Shown: positions 52,840-62,125 of the stretch, piece after piece
Position numbering within the stretch: position 1 is the first letter of the stretch
Layout of the letters: every line of letters starts with the position of its first letter
Source: Clostridia bacterium
Lineage (GTDB): Bacteria > Bacillota > Clostridia > Christensenellales > Borkfalkiaceae
Assembly (NCBI GenBank): GCA_017624285.1
Contig: JAGANI010000042.1
Coordinates: forward strand, 1 to 64,000
Length of the DNA: 64,000 bases
Direction of reading: 5' to 3'
Notes under the pieces: model-generated
Seen by the model: the letters and a program-made list of their open reading frames with translations, nothing else
Databases searched by the model: none
What the model was told of the DNA's origin: nothing
Translations under genes and position numbers: made by a program

Positions 52840-53589
52840 TTATTTATTATTAAATTTCTTATCACGTATACGCCAGTATAAAACGGATAGTGGTATAAGC
52901 GTTTGCGACGGTAAATAAAACGTCCATATAATACTAATATCTGGATGCGATAATTTGTACAAAAAGGAAGACTCTTCCACAATAATATAAGCGCCTTCTT
53001 CATAACTAATACCGACTTCTAACCCAACGAAGATGTCGCATAAAACAAATAGTATTAACCCTATTGCAAAAAGTTTATCTACCTTAAAGTTAAAGCATGC
53101 AAATATACAGTTAAGCACCAAATTAGCAAAGTAAAATACCGTGATGGTTAATAGCCAATCGACTTTAAAACCTGTAACAGCCAACGATATAAATATACCT
53201 GCTATTACCACTAAAACGCGCACTAATAAATGGGCTTTACGTCTTTTTAGGTCTACTTCACTAAAAAATAGCCTTAAAAAGTAGCAAATATGCGCGAAAG
53301 AAAATACCGCCATTGCAACTGTTTGTAAGCTATCAAACGGTGCAAAACAATTCAACAGCACCAAAAATAAATCTGCAATAACGGTAAAAAATAAAGCCAA
53401 ACTAGTTAGGTATGATTTTTTATCGTTATATAAAATTATTAACGAGTATATAAACGATACCGTAATTGCGATAAACTGCGTTATATTTACGATATCCCCC
53501 GAAGCAAAAAGGATAATCGGGTACAAAATAGATTGTATTGCGACAAAAACGACGGATAACGTATATAGTGATTTTTTAGTTAAGCCCAT
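52840..53589 (-). CDS. YhhN-like multi-pass membrane protein
   Basis: A 249-residue protein with about eight hydrophobic helices. The Asp-containing FTVIADLFLVLL and LFVLCDIFVGLEVG helices and the closing LPSQTLIPLSVLYWR recall the YhhN/lysoplasmalogenase family, but similarity is modest. It follows the YwaF-type gene by five bases and ends in a terminator. Confidence 0.55.
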   Translation of the reverse strand: MGLTKKSLYTLSVVFVAIQSILYPIILFASGDIVNITQFIAITVSFIYSLIILYNDKKSYLTSLALFFTVIADLFLVLLNCFAPFDSLQTVAMAVFSFAHICYFLRLFFSEVDLKRRKAHLLVRVLVVIAGIFISLAVTGFKVDWLLTITVFYFANLVLNCIFACFNFKVDKLFAIGLILFVLCDIFVGLEVGISYEEGAYIIVEESSFLYKLSHPDISIIWTFYLPSQTLIPLSVLYWRIRDKKFNNK

Positions 53590-53594
53590 AGTTA

Positions 53595-54407
53595 TTACTT
53601 ATTTTGAGCCTTTGCTTTAATATATAAAACAAGTTTTGCGATATAAAAAACTATAGTCGAAACGATGCAAAAACCGATTGCGTAAATAAGTATAAACACT
53701 ATTGGATGAACGTGTGGCTGGATTGCACTTAAAATGGGCAAGTCGCAAGATTCGTAAGGACCTACGTAGAACATATTAAATGATTCTTCAGTTTCTGGAA
53801 GAGCAAAGTGCATAATGATATTTAACGCCAAAGCAATTAGCAAGCATACGCAAAAAACTATCATCGCCGTATAAAGGAACTTAAAATCGAGTTTTTTACG
53901 GTTAACCACTAATAACAATACGCCGATTACCACCATAGTAGAGTGGTGGTACATAGTTTGTATGTTGTTACCTATCCTTTCACCTAAAACCGTGGTCGGG
54001 AGAATCATTACGATTGCACCTGCAAAAAGACCAAACGTTGCAAGATATGAAATGCAAGCATCTCTAACCTTGCCGTCTTTTAAGAAAATAGCAAGTGGTA
54101 AAATGTATAACGGTGTCGAACAGAACTGGAACGGAAACTGCTTCCAATCGTAATCCCACGTAGGCACACCGTCAACTAGTTCGAAAGCGATAACGGTTTC
54201 TTTATAAATTTCAAACAAAAATATGGTTATCCATGCGATAAACATAATTTTTTTGATAGTTTTATCGTTTGCGTCCTTGAAAAAATAAGCAATAAGCACC
54301 GTAGCAACAAGCATGATAACTAGCCACATAATATGGTACCAGCCGTAAACTGCGGGTTCAGCCATCCTACCTGAAAGCGCGTAAACAATTTTTTCAAATA
54401 AATTCAT
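53595..54407 (-). CDS. YwaF-type membrane protein (TIGR02206-like)
   Basis: A 270-residue integral membrane protein with about six or seven helices. WYHIMWLVIM at the start, FQFCSTPLYILPL in the middle and a conserved MYHHSTMV segment fit the YwaF family. The function is unknown. Cotranscribed with the YhhN-like gene. Confidence 0.78.
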   Translation of the reverse strand: MNLFEKIVYALSGRMAEPAVYGWYHIMWLVIMLVATVLIAYFFKDANDKTIKKIMFIAWITIFLFEIYKETVIAFELVDGVPTWDYDWKQFPFQFCSTPLYILPLAIFLKDGKVRDACISYLATFGLFAGAIVMILPTTVLGERIGNNIQTMYHHSTMVVIGVLLLVVNRKKLDFKFLYTAMIVFCVCLLIALALNIIMHFALPETEESFNMFYVGPYESCDLPILSAIQPHVHPIVFILIYAIGFCIVSTIVFYIAKLVLYIKAKAQNK

Positions 54408-54485
54408 ACAAATCCTCCACTTGCGTTTTTACGTCAAACCAAACAAAAGACGTATACGTTAAAATAAACTACCCCCGTTAGGGCA

Positions 54486-55445
54486 TTAAGCCTTATTTTT
54501 GATACGGTTAAGCACAGCATCCATTGTGGGAAGCGACGGTATAGCGCCGTAACCCTCTACACATAAACTTGCAACGGCGTTGCCAAACGTAGCAAAATCA
54601 CACGCTTCGTTAAGGCTGATTTCACTAGGTTTTTTGCCAATTTCTGTAAGCTTATACAAAAAGCCACCGAAAAATGAATCCCCAGCGCCAGTAGCGTCGA
54701 CCGCATTTGCCTTAAAACCAACAACGATTGCGCCACCTTCTTTATTAACGACGTAAGCACCGTCCTTGCCTAAAGTGATAATTGCAACCGATACGCCTTT
54801 ATTTAAAAGAACTTCCCCTGCCTTAACGTAATCGGTTTCACCAGTTAAAAGTAAAGTTTCTTCATCAGAAATTTTAACGATATCAGCATAGCTTAATAAA
54901 GAGCGCATTTTTTTAATTGCCAAAGCTTCGTTAGCCCATAGTGATTTACGGTAATTTGGGTCGTAAGAAACTGTTACGCCTAATTTTTTTGCAGTTTTTA
55001 CAGCAAAAAGCGTAGCGTCTGCGCTAGGGCAATCCGTCATCGAAACCGAACCAACGTGTAAAACTTGACTATTACGGATAATATCTACCGAAACGTCTTT
55101 TTTTGTAAGCATTTTATCAGCACCGTGTTGACGCGCAAAAGAAAACTCCCTTTCCCCATTAGGTGCAACTGCTACAAAAGCAAGCGTTGTAAAATAATTT
55201 TTATCTAAGACAAAACCATTTGCATTTATGCCGTTAGCGATTAACGTTTGTTTTAAAAACTTACCGTGCATATCAAGCCCAGCTTTACCGATAAACGCCG
55301 TTTTACCACCAAGTTTGCTTACGCAAGCAACCACGTTAGCAGGAGCGCCACCTGCATTTTGCGCGAATAAGTTTTGTCCGTCTTTGTTTTTACCTTGTTC
55401 TGTAAAATCTATAAGCATTTCACCAAGGGCGGTAACGTTATACAT
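54486..55445 (-). CDS. PfkB-family sugar kinase, fructokinase-like
   Basis: A 319-residue ribokinase-fold kinase. N-terminal GGAPANVVACVSKLGG and C-terminal DATGAGDSFFGGFLY (near residue 250) with the catalytic Asp are intact. The pattern GEMLIDFTEQG is typical of bacterial fructokinases. It stands alone, with no sugar transporter beside it, so the substrate (probably fructose) is an inference. Confidence 0.87.
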   Translation of the reverse strand: MYNVTALGEMLIDFTEQGKNKDGQNLFAQNAGGAPANVVACVSKLGGKTAFIGKAGLDMHGKFLKQTLIANGINANGFVLDKNYFTTLAFVAVAPNGEREFSFARQHGADKMLTKKDVSVDIIRNSQVLHVGSVSMTDCPSADATLFAVKTAKKLGVTVSYDPNYRKSLWANEALAIKKMRSLLSYADIVKISDEETLLLTGETDYVKAGEVLLNKGVSVAIITLGKDGAYVVNKEGGAIVVGFKANAVDATGAGDSFFGGFLYKLTEIGKKPSEISLNEACDFATFGNAVASLCVEGYGAIPSLPTMDAVLNRIKNKA

Positions 55446-55584
55446 AAAAGCACCTCAAATAGTTATTTAGTTTATTATAAACCATAAGGTTATAATAAAT
55501 CTATCGTTTTTTACAAATTTTATCAAAAATTCTTAAATTTTTTAAAAACAATGACGTTATTGGTCAAAAAAATATTAAATTTTA

Positions 55585-55613
55585 TTGAAAACTCTTAGAT
55601 TTTATTGTATTAT
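55585..55613 (+). promoter_or_regulatory. Promoter of the 55651 gene
   Basis: TTGAAA (55585-55590), 17-base spacer, TATTAT (55608-55613). AAAGGAG lies just before the ATG at 55651. Confidence 0.6.
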
Positions 55614-55650
55614 TAAAACGTTAAAAGTCTTTTTAATAAAAGGAGCTCGT

Positions 55651-56910
55651 ATGAAAATTAAAACGGTGGATTTACCCCTTGATAAAGCCCTTTTAATTAC
55701 CCCACCCCCGCAAAAAAAGGTAGTTAAACCAAGTAGGCTGTTTTCGACGCTGATAAGGATAATTTCCGCACCCGATTTAATAGCAACTAAATTTACATTT
55801 AAAAAAGAACGCATGGATTTAGCAGGCAAAGGTCCTTATTTGGTTTTGATGAACCACTCTGCATTTATCGACCTTAAAATTGCTTTTAAACTTTTATACC
55901 CCAAACGTTTTTACATCGTTATGACAACAGACGGTATGGTTGGTAAAAAATGGCTTATGGAGCAAATCGGTTGCATCCCTACTAAAAAGTTTGTACCTGA
56001 TATGTCGCTAGTTGCTAGCTTAAACGACGCGTTAAACAACCAAAAAATAAGCGTGTTAATGTTTCCGGAGGCAGGGTATTCTTTTGACGGAACGGCAACG
56101 GCATTACCCAAAAAATTTGGTACGATAATTAAAAAATTAGGCGTACCGGTAGTAACCATTATAACTGACGGTGCTTATTTAAGACAGCCCCTATATAATA
56201 ACCTTTTAACGCGTAAAGTTAAAACAAGCGCTAAGATGAAGTGCTTGTTAACCAAAGATGAAATTGCTTTATTATCTTCAAAAGAAATTGACGATTTAAT
56301 CGAGAAGGAATTTACCTTTGACAACTTTAAAGCGCAATACGATAACAAAATTAAGATAACCGAAAATACGCGTGCTGAAGGTTTAAACCGTATATTATAT
56401 AAATGCCCAAATTGTAAAAAAGAAGGGCTTATGCAAACAAAACACGACACTATAACCTGCAACGGGTGTGGTAAAACGTATCATCTAACCGAATACGGTA
56501 ATATTACCACCAGTAATAACGATGCTGAATTTAATTTTGTTTCCGACTGGTATAAATGGGAGCGCGAAGAAGTTAAAAAAGAACTTTTATCTAACGACTA
56601 TAAGTTAGACGTAGACGTTGATATAGGCATACTAAACGATTATAAAGCTTTGTATATGGTTGGTAGTGGCAGACTAACACACGACAAAAACGGCTTTAAC
56701 CTCTTTGATAAAGACGGCAATCTACTTTATAGCCAAACGCCTACTTTTACGTATTCGTTAAACGCTGATTTTTATTGGTATGAAATCGGCGACGTAATAA
56801 GCATTGGCGATAACAATAGGCTTTATTACCTATTCCCTAAACAAAAAGACGTTGTAGCAAAAACCCGTCTAGCAACTGAAGAACTTTATAAAATAATAAA
56901 AAAACAGTAA
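55651..56910 (+). CDS. PlsC-like acyltransferase with C-terminal zinc ribbon
   Basis: About 419 residues. The N-terminal part is a glycerol-phosphate acyltransferase-like domain: NHSAFID (HX4D), then FPEAGYSFDG where the family usually has FPEG. The C-terminal part starts with a zinc ribbon (CPNCKKE, CNGCGKTY) and continues with a β-rich domain of unknown role. AAAGGAG supports ATG at 55651; the reading frame extends upstream over the promoter and should be ignored. A zinc ribbon on a PlsC-like enzyme is uncommon. Confidence 0.82.
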   Translation: MKIKTVDLPLDKALLITPPPQKKVVKPSRLFSTLIRIISAPDLIATKFTFKKERMDLAGKGPYLVLMNHSAFIDLKIAFKLLYPKRFYIVMTTDGMVGKKWLMEQIGCIPTKKFVPDMSLVASLNDALNNQKISVLMFPEAGYSFDGTATALPKKFGTIIKKLGVPVVTIITDGAYLRQPLYNNLLTRKVKTSAKMKCLLTKDEIALLSSKEIDDLIEKEFTFDNFKAQYDNKIKITENTRAEGLNRILYKCPNCKKEGLMQTKHDTITCNGCGKTYHLTEYGNITTSNNDAEFNFVSDWYKWEREEVKKELLSNDYKLDVDVDIGILNDYKALYMVGSGRLTHDKNGFNLFDKDGNLLYSQTPTFTYSLNADFYWYEIGDVISIGDNNRLYYLFPKQKDVVAKTRLATEELYKIIKKQ

Positions 56911-56931
56911 CTTTATAAAAAATGGCAAAAC

Positions 56932-56963
56932 AAAAAGGAACGTGTTAAAAACCGTTCCTTTTT
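56932..56963. terminator. Bidirectional terminator
   Basis: Hairpin AAAAAGGAACG...CGTTCCTTTTTT between the convergent acyltransferase and kdgK genes. Confidence 0.8.
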
Positions 56964-57012
56964 TATTGAAAATTTAATTTTAATATACGTTTAATGCCTT
57001 AACGGGGTCGAT

Positions 57013-58035
57013 TTAACGCTGTACCCTGCCAGAAGCGTCGCCACCAGCTAAACGCAAAACTTCTTTAACGGTAACACGGTTAAAATCGCCTTCAACAGTT
57101 TGTTTTAAAGCTGAAGCAGCAACGGCAAACTCTATAACGGATTGCGCGTCAAAACCAGATTTAATTGCATAAATAAGCCCTGCGCCGAAACTATCGCCAC
57201 CACCAACACGATCGACGATATGTAAATCGTAGTGTTTAGAAAAGTAATAGTCGTTACCGTCAAAAAGCATTGCCGACCAGCCGTTATCACTAGCGGAAAT
57301 AGATTCCCTTAAAGTGATAGCAACCTTTTTTACGCCGTAAATATCTGCAATTTGTTTTGCAACTGATTTATAACCGTCTTTATTTAATTTACCGCCATAA
57401 ATATTAGTATCTAAAGCTTCGATACCAAAAACGTCTTTAGCGTCTTCTTCATTAGCGATACAAACGTCTACGTATTTAATTAAATCGGTCATAACGGATT
57501 TAGCACTCTCCCTAGACCAAAGTTTGCTACGATAATTTAAATCGCAAGAAACGGTTAAGCCCATTTTTTTAGCAGTTTTTACCGCTTTTAAACAGATAGA
57601 CGGTAAGTTACCACCGAGCGCAGGCGTAATGCCTGTAAAATGAAACCAATCAGCATCGGCAAAGATTGCTTGCCAGTCAAAATCAGATTCATCTGCTAAA
57701 GCGATTGCTGAATATGCCCTATCGTAAATACAATTAGAGCCTCTTACTGAAGCGCCTTTTTCTAAAAAGTAAATACCAACCCTATCGCCACCACGGGTAA
57801 TGGCGCTTGTATCAACGCCAAAATATCTTAAACTATCAACAGCGCCTTGACCTATTGCGTGCGTTGGTAATTTTGTAACGTATTTAGAATCTAACCCAAA
57901 GTTTGCAAGCGACACGGCAACGTTTGCTTCACCACCGCCGTAGGTAGCGTTTAACCTATCGTTTTGCAAAAACCTGTTATATCCCTCCGGGGATAAACGA
58001 AGCATAATCTCGCCAAAAGTTACAACCTTTTTCAT
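57013..58035 (-). CDS. kdgK: 2-keto-3-deoxygluconate kinase
   Basis: PfkB-family kinase phosphorylating 2-keto-3-deoxygluconate to KDPG. GEIMLRLSPEGYNRF at the N terminus, GGGEANVAVSLANFG, and VGGGDSFGAGLIY with the catalytic Asp near residue 290. The 340 residues are normal. Last gene of the glucuronate operon, directly after the aldolase that uses its product. Confidence 0.93.
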   Translation of the reverse strand: MKKVVTFGEIMLRLSPEGYNRFLQNDRLNATYGGGEANVAVSLANFGLDSKYVTKLPTHAIGQGAVDSLRYFGVDTSAITRGGDRVGIYFLEKGASVRGSNCIYDRAYSAIALADESDFDWQAIFADADWFHFTGITPALGGNLPSICLKAVKTAKKMGLTVSCDLNYRSKLWSRESAKSVMTDLIKYVDVCIANEEDAKDVFGIEALDTNIYGGKLNKDGYKSVAKQIADIYGVKKVAITLRESISASDNGWSAMLFDGNDYYFSKHYDLHIVDRVGGGDSFGAGLIYAIKSGFDAQSVIEFAVAASALKQTVEGDFNRVTVKEVLRLAGGDASGRVQR

Positions 58036-58079
58036 ATAAAAACTCCTAAACGCGGGATACGTACCCTATCATTTTTTAA

Positions 58080-58634
58080 TTATTGCTTATTATAAAGCTC
58101 AAGCGCTTCTTTTACGAAGAAGCTTCCACCAATGGCCTCAACCTTATCAAATGCCAAAAACTCGTCAATATTAGACCTATCAACGCCACCAGTCGGGATA
58201 AATTTTACTTGTGGAAATGGCGCTGAAAGCGCCTTTAACGCCTTTAAGCCACCATATACGTTTGCAGGAAAAAACTTTACGGTAGTAATGCCGTATTCAA
58301 GCGCTTTGATAATCTCCGTAGGGGTAACGCACCCAGGATAATACGGGATTTTTTTGCGCTTGCAAATTTTTGCAGTTTGTTCAGAAAAACCTGGTGAAAC
58401 TATAAACTTAGCACCTGCTTTTATTGCGCTTTTGCATTGTTTGCCATTAATAACCGTCCCTGCGCCGATAAGCATATCGGGGTAATCTTTTACCGCTTTT
58501 ACGATAGCGTCGTACGCGCAAGAAGTGCGAAAAGTAATCTCTGCGCAATTAATATTGTTACGTTTTAACGCTGGCAAAATAGTATCTACTTCGCCAATAT
58601 CTTTAATAACTACAACTGGTATAAACTTTTCCAT
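58080..58634 (-). CDS. eda: KDPG/KHG aldolase
   Basis: Splits 2-keto-3-deoxy-6-phosphogluconate into pyruvate and glyceraldehyde-3-phosphate. AEITFRT holds the catalytic Glu and TTVKFFPAN the Schiff-base Lys (near residue 120); GAGTVING is also present. At 184 residues it is slightly short but complete. It lies eight bases after uxuB. Confidence 0.93.
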   Translation of the reverse strand: MEKFIPVVVIKDIGEVDTILPALKRNNINCAEITFRTSCAYDAIVKAVKDYPDMLIGAGTVINGKQCKSAIKAGAKFIVSPGFSEQTAKICKRKKIPYYPGCVTPTEIIKALEYGITTVKFFPANVYGGLKALKALSAPFPQVKFIPTGGVDRSNIDEFLAFDKVEAIGGSFFVKEALELYNKQ

Positions 58635-58642
58635 AACCCACC

Positions 58643-59497
58643 TTACACGCCCGAATATGCCGAGAAGCCACCGTCAATCGGCAATACAACGCCCGTGATA
58701 AACCCAGACGCTTTGTTATCTAAAAGGAATAATAAACCGCCTTCTAATTCTTCCGTCTTGCCAAACCTACCCATAGGCGTAGCGTTTAATATCTTACCCG
58801 TCCTTGGCGTAGGTGTGCCGTCGTCGTTAAATAATAATTTAGCGTTTTGTTTTGTTGAGAAGAACCCCGGCGCAATAGCGTTTACCCTAATACCTACCTT
58901 AGAAAAATGTACGGCAAGCCTTTGTGTAAAGTTTGACACGGCAGATTTTGCCCCAGAATACGCTGGGATTTTAGTAAGAGGCGTAAAAGCGTTCATTGAA
59001 GAAACGTTTAATATAGAACAACCTTCCCTGCCAACCATTTGTTTAGCAAAAACTTGAGTGGGGATAAGCGTACCTAAAAAATTTAGATTAAAGACGCCTT
59101 CTACACCTTCGGTTGAAAGATTAAAAAAGGTTTTAATATCATCTTTAAAAATATCGCCGTCTTCGTAATACTCTTTATCGGTAGTGGCTTTAGGGTTGTT
59201 GCCTCCTGCGCCGTTTATTAAAATATCACATTTACCGAAGTCTTTTTCGATTAAAGACGCAACTTCTTCACAACGGGCTTTATCTAAAACGTCGCAAACG
59301 TACGGTTTTGCAATACCACCTTCGTCAATGATTTGTTTATGAACTTCACTAATATTTTCGATATGCCTACCAAGTAACGCAACCTTAGCGCCTGCGCGCG
59401 CAAGCACTAACGAAAAATAACTACAAAGCACACCACCTGCACCCGTAACCACTGCTACTTTACCGCTTAAATCTGTATTTAAAACGTTTTGCTTCAT
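58643..59497 (-). CDS. uxuB: SDR-type D-mannonate oxidoreductase (fructuronate reductase)
   Basis: Short-chain dehydrogenase reducing fructuronate to mannonate. Rossmann motif TGAGGVLCSYF near residue 20, NGAGGNNPKAT (a hallmark of the fructuronate-reductase SDR group), catalytic YSGAKSAV and a C-terminal IDGGFSAYSGV. I start at ATG 59497 with GAGGTG six bases upstream; a GTG three codons earlier is part of that ribosome site. It is not related to the long-chain E. coli UxuB. Operon context fits fully. Confidence 0.9.
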   Translation of the reverse strand: MKQNVLNTDLSGKVAVVTGAGGVLCSYFSLVLARAGAKVALLGRHIENISEVHKQIIDEGGIAKPYVCDVLDKARCEEVASLIEKDFGKCDILINGAGGNNPKATTDKEYYEDGDIFKDDIKTFFNLSTEGVEGVFNLNFLGTLIPTQVFAKQMVGREGCSILNVSSMNAFTPLTKIPAYSGAKSAVSNFTQRLAVHFSKVGIRVNAIAPGFFSTKQNAKLLFNDDGTPTPRTGKILNATPMGRFGKTEELEGGLLFLLDNKASGFITGVVLPIDGGFSAYSGV

Positions 59498-59537
59498 AAA
59501 AAACACCTCGCCTTTTATTTATTAAAGCCTTTTAGGC

Positions 59538-60590
59538 TTATTTATTTTTTAATAAACTTTCACACGCTTCGAAAAGCCCATTAATATAAGTAGCGCCAAG
59601 CGCCCTATCGTATAAACCGTAGCCGGGTTTACCGACCTCACCCCAGATCATCCTGCCATGGTCGGGTCTTACGTAGCCGTCAAAGTTGTTTTGCACCAAC
59701 GCTTTTACTACCGCAAAAGCATCGATAGACCCGCAGGAAGATAAATGAGCGCGCTCTTCAAACGAACCGTCGTCTAAAAGCTTAACATTACGTATATGCA
59801 TAAAAGCGATTCTATCCGCCTTAGCGTACTTTTCTACAAGTTTAGGTATATCGTTAAAAGACGCGCAACCTAAACTACCCGTACAAAAACATAGCGCGTT
59901 ATAAGGACTATCAACTATTTTTAACAACCTATCTAAACTTTGCTCGTTAGTGATAATCCTAGGTAAACCGAAAATCGGATACGGGGGATCGTCTGGGTGG
60001 ATTGCCATCTTGACGTCGCACTCCTCGGCAACGGGTATGATTTTTGTTAAAAATCTTTCAAGATTGCGCCATAAACCCTCTTCGCCAAGTTTGCCGTAAG
60101 CATAAATTAACTCACGCACTTCGTCTTGAGTGTAACTTGCATCCCAGCCTGGTAAATGTATATCGTCTTTTAAAGGGTCTAATCCGTTTAACTGCTCAAA
60201 ATACATTACTAAACTTGTTGAACCGTCTTTTGCCTTTTTATCTAGCTGAGTCCTTGTCCAATCGAATACAGGCATAAAATTATAAGTTATACATTTTACA
60301 CCAACTTTAGCGCATCGACGGATATTTTCAGCATAGACGTCGATATACTCATCACACTTACCACGTCCAAGTTTTATATCTTCATGCACGGGAACGGATT
60401 CAACAATATCAAAGATAAGCCCGTGTTTATCGCACTCGTCTTTAATAAAATTTAAACTATCCATAGGCCAAACTTCGCCCGGTTTTACGTCGTATACTGC
60501 TGATACTACCGAACGCATCCCCGGAATTTGCGAAATGTTTTGTAGCGTAACGGGGTCGCTAATACCATACCAACGGAAAGAAAGTTTCAT
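59538..60590 (-). CDS. uxuA: Mannonate dehydratase
   Basis: Converts D-mannonate to 2-keto-3-deoxygluconate. TIM barrel starting MKLSFRWYGISDPV, with AIHPDDPPYPIFGLPR, CTGSLG and RPDHGRMIWGE as family motifs. I start at ATG 60590, with GGAG seven bases upstream; an earlier start would overlap uxaC by about 50 bases without support. About 350 residues, as expected. Confidence 0.95.
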   Translation of the reverse strand: MKLSFRWYGISDPVTLQNISQIPGMRSVVSAVYDVKPGEVWPMDSLNFIKDECDKHGLIFDIVESVPVHEDIKLGRGKCDEYIDVYAENIRRCAKVGVKCITYNFMPVFDWTRTQLDKKAKDGSTSLVMYFEQLNGLDPLKDDIHLPGWDASYTQDEVRELIYAYGKLGEEGLWRNLERFLTKIIPVAEECDVKMAIHPDDPPYPIFGLPRIITNEQSLDRLLKIVDSPYNALCFCTGSLGCASFNDIPKLVEKYAKADRIAFMHIRNVKLLDDGSFEERAHLSSCGSIDAFAVVKALVQNNFDGYVRPDHGRMIWGEVGKPGYGLYDRALGATYINGLFEACESLLKNK

Positions 60591-60594
60591 GTTT

Positions 60595-61995
60595 TTACTC
60601 CAAACCGAAATACTTTTCGGCATTATAATAAGATATACCTTGCGCAATATCCGTTAAGGCTTTATAGTCTTTAGGATACTCGCCATTTTCAACAAAATCT
60701 CCCAACACGTTGCATAAAATACGCCTAAAATACTCGTGCCTAGTGTAACTTAAAAAACTGCGTGAATCGGTCAACATACCGATAAAGTTACCGAGCGCTG
60801 AAAGATTTGCTAAACTTAAAAGTTGCGCTTCCATGCCAAGTTTGTGGTCGTTAAACCACCAAGCACTACCGTGTTGAATTTTACAAGCGATATCCGTACC
60901 TTGAAAAGCGCCGATAAGCGTATCTAAAAATGCGTTATCGTTGCCATCTAAACTGTAAAGCACGGTACGCGGTAAAATATCTAAATAGTAAAGCTTATCT
61001 AAAAGCGCAGTTATTAACCTTGAACCATTATTTGGTCCGATAATATCAAACCCCGTGTCAGGGCCTAATACTTCCATCATCTTGGTGTTGGGATTTCTGA
61101 TACAGTTATAATGTATTTGCATAACTAAACCGTGTTTGCAATATTCCCCTGCTAAAAATACTAATAAGTTGGTCTTTAACCCTTCGGCTTCTTCCTTAGT
61201 AACAGGTTTACCCTTTAACGCCTTTTTGATTACGGCATCGGCGTCTTTATCGGATAAATCGTTATAAAAAGCGTAATCTAAACCATGATCGGTTGCCTTG
61301 CAACCAACTTTAACAAAATAATCTAACCTATCTTTGAGCGCTTGCTTTAAGGTATCGATACCGTCAATTTTTACGTTTGATACCGTGGATAACTTATTGA
61401 TATAATCTATCCAACCAGCTTTATCTACGTTAAGCGCTTTATCGGGTCTAAACGAAGGCGCAACTATTACGGAAAAATCCTTATCTTCTGAAAGTTTTTT
61501 ATGGTAAATTAAATCGTCGATAGGGTCGTCCGTAGTGCCAATAAACTTGACGTTGCTTTTATTAATTATACCCCTAACGCCCATAGACGGGTCTGCTAAT
61601 TTTTGATTTGCAAGTTGCCAAACGGTTTCAGCCGTATCAGCGTTTAATACACCGTCGTAACCAAAATATTTTTTAAGCTCTAAATGACACCAATGATACA
61701 TCGGGTTACCTATCGCTTTAGGCAAAACTGAAGCAAACGCTAAAAATTTTTCCTTAGCGGTGGCGTTACCTGTAATATAATACTCATTAATACCAAAAGC
61801 ACGCATAAGCCTCCATTTATAGTGGTCGCCAGAAAGCCATACTTCGGTTATAGAAGAAAAATGCTTATCTAAGTAAATCTCTTTAGGGCTAACGTGACAA
61901 TGATAGTCTATAATAGGTAAATCTTTGCAAGTGTTATATATTTTTTTTGCAGACTTTGTTTTAAGCAAAAAATCTTTATCCATAAATTTTTTCAT
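60595..61995 (-). CDS. uxaC: Glucuronate isomerase
   Basis: Isomerises glucuronate to fructuronate (or galacturonate to tagaturonate). The amidohydrolase-like metal motif DYHCHVSPKEI is near residue 31, TDDPIDDL near 155, and HPIGAFQG-type and DSRSFLSYTRHEYFRR segments follow. At 466 residues it is complete. First gene of uxaC-uxuA-uxuB-eda-kdgK; AGAAGG precedes the ATG. No transporter or regulator of the pathway is in the window. Confidence 0.96.
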   Translation of the reverse strand: MKKFMDKDFLLKTKSAKKIYNTCKDLPIIDYHCHVSPKEIYLDKHFSSITEVWLSGDHYKWRLMRAFGINEYYITGNATAKEKFLAFASVLPKAIGNPMYHWCHLELKKYFGYDGVLNADTAETVWQLANQKLADPSMGVRGIINKSNVKFIGTTDDPIDDLIYHKKLSEDKDFSVIVAPSFRPDKALNVDKAGWIDYINKLSTVSNVKIDGIDTLKQALKDRLDYFVKVGCKATDHGLDYAFYNDLSDKDADAVIKKALKGKPVTKEEAEGLKTNLLVFLAGEYCKHGLVMQIHYNCIRNPNTKMMEVLGPDTGFDIIGPNNGSRLITALLDKLYYLDILPRTVLYSLDGNDNAFLDTLIGAFQGTDIACKIQHGSAWWFNDHKLGMEAQLLSLANLSALGNFIGMLTDSRSFLSYTRHEYFRRILCNVLGDFVENGEYPKDYKALTDIAQGISYYNAEKYFGLE

Positions 61996-62031
61996 AATAT
62001 GCCTTCTAAATGGTTTTTTTATTATTTTATC

Positions 62032-62054
62032 ATTTTATAGCAGTATTTTATAGC
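62032..62054 (-). promoter_or_regulatory. Direct repeat upstream of uxaC
   Basis: Two exact copies of ATTTTATAGC at 62032-62041 and 62045-62054, 13 bases apart, about 40-60 bases before the uxaC start. Read on the minus strand they give GCTATAAAAT, so one or both could be a -10-like element or an operator. Confidence 0.35.
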
Positions 62055-62125
62055 CTTATTTTAATAATTTTACTGTTTTTTTAGCATTATCTTAATATTT
62101 AAATACATTTAAAAATTAATTTATA

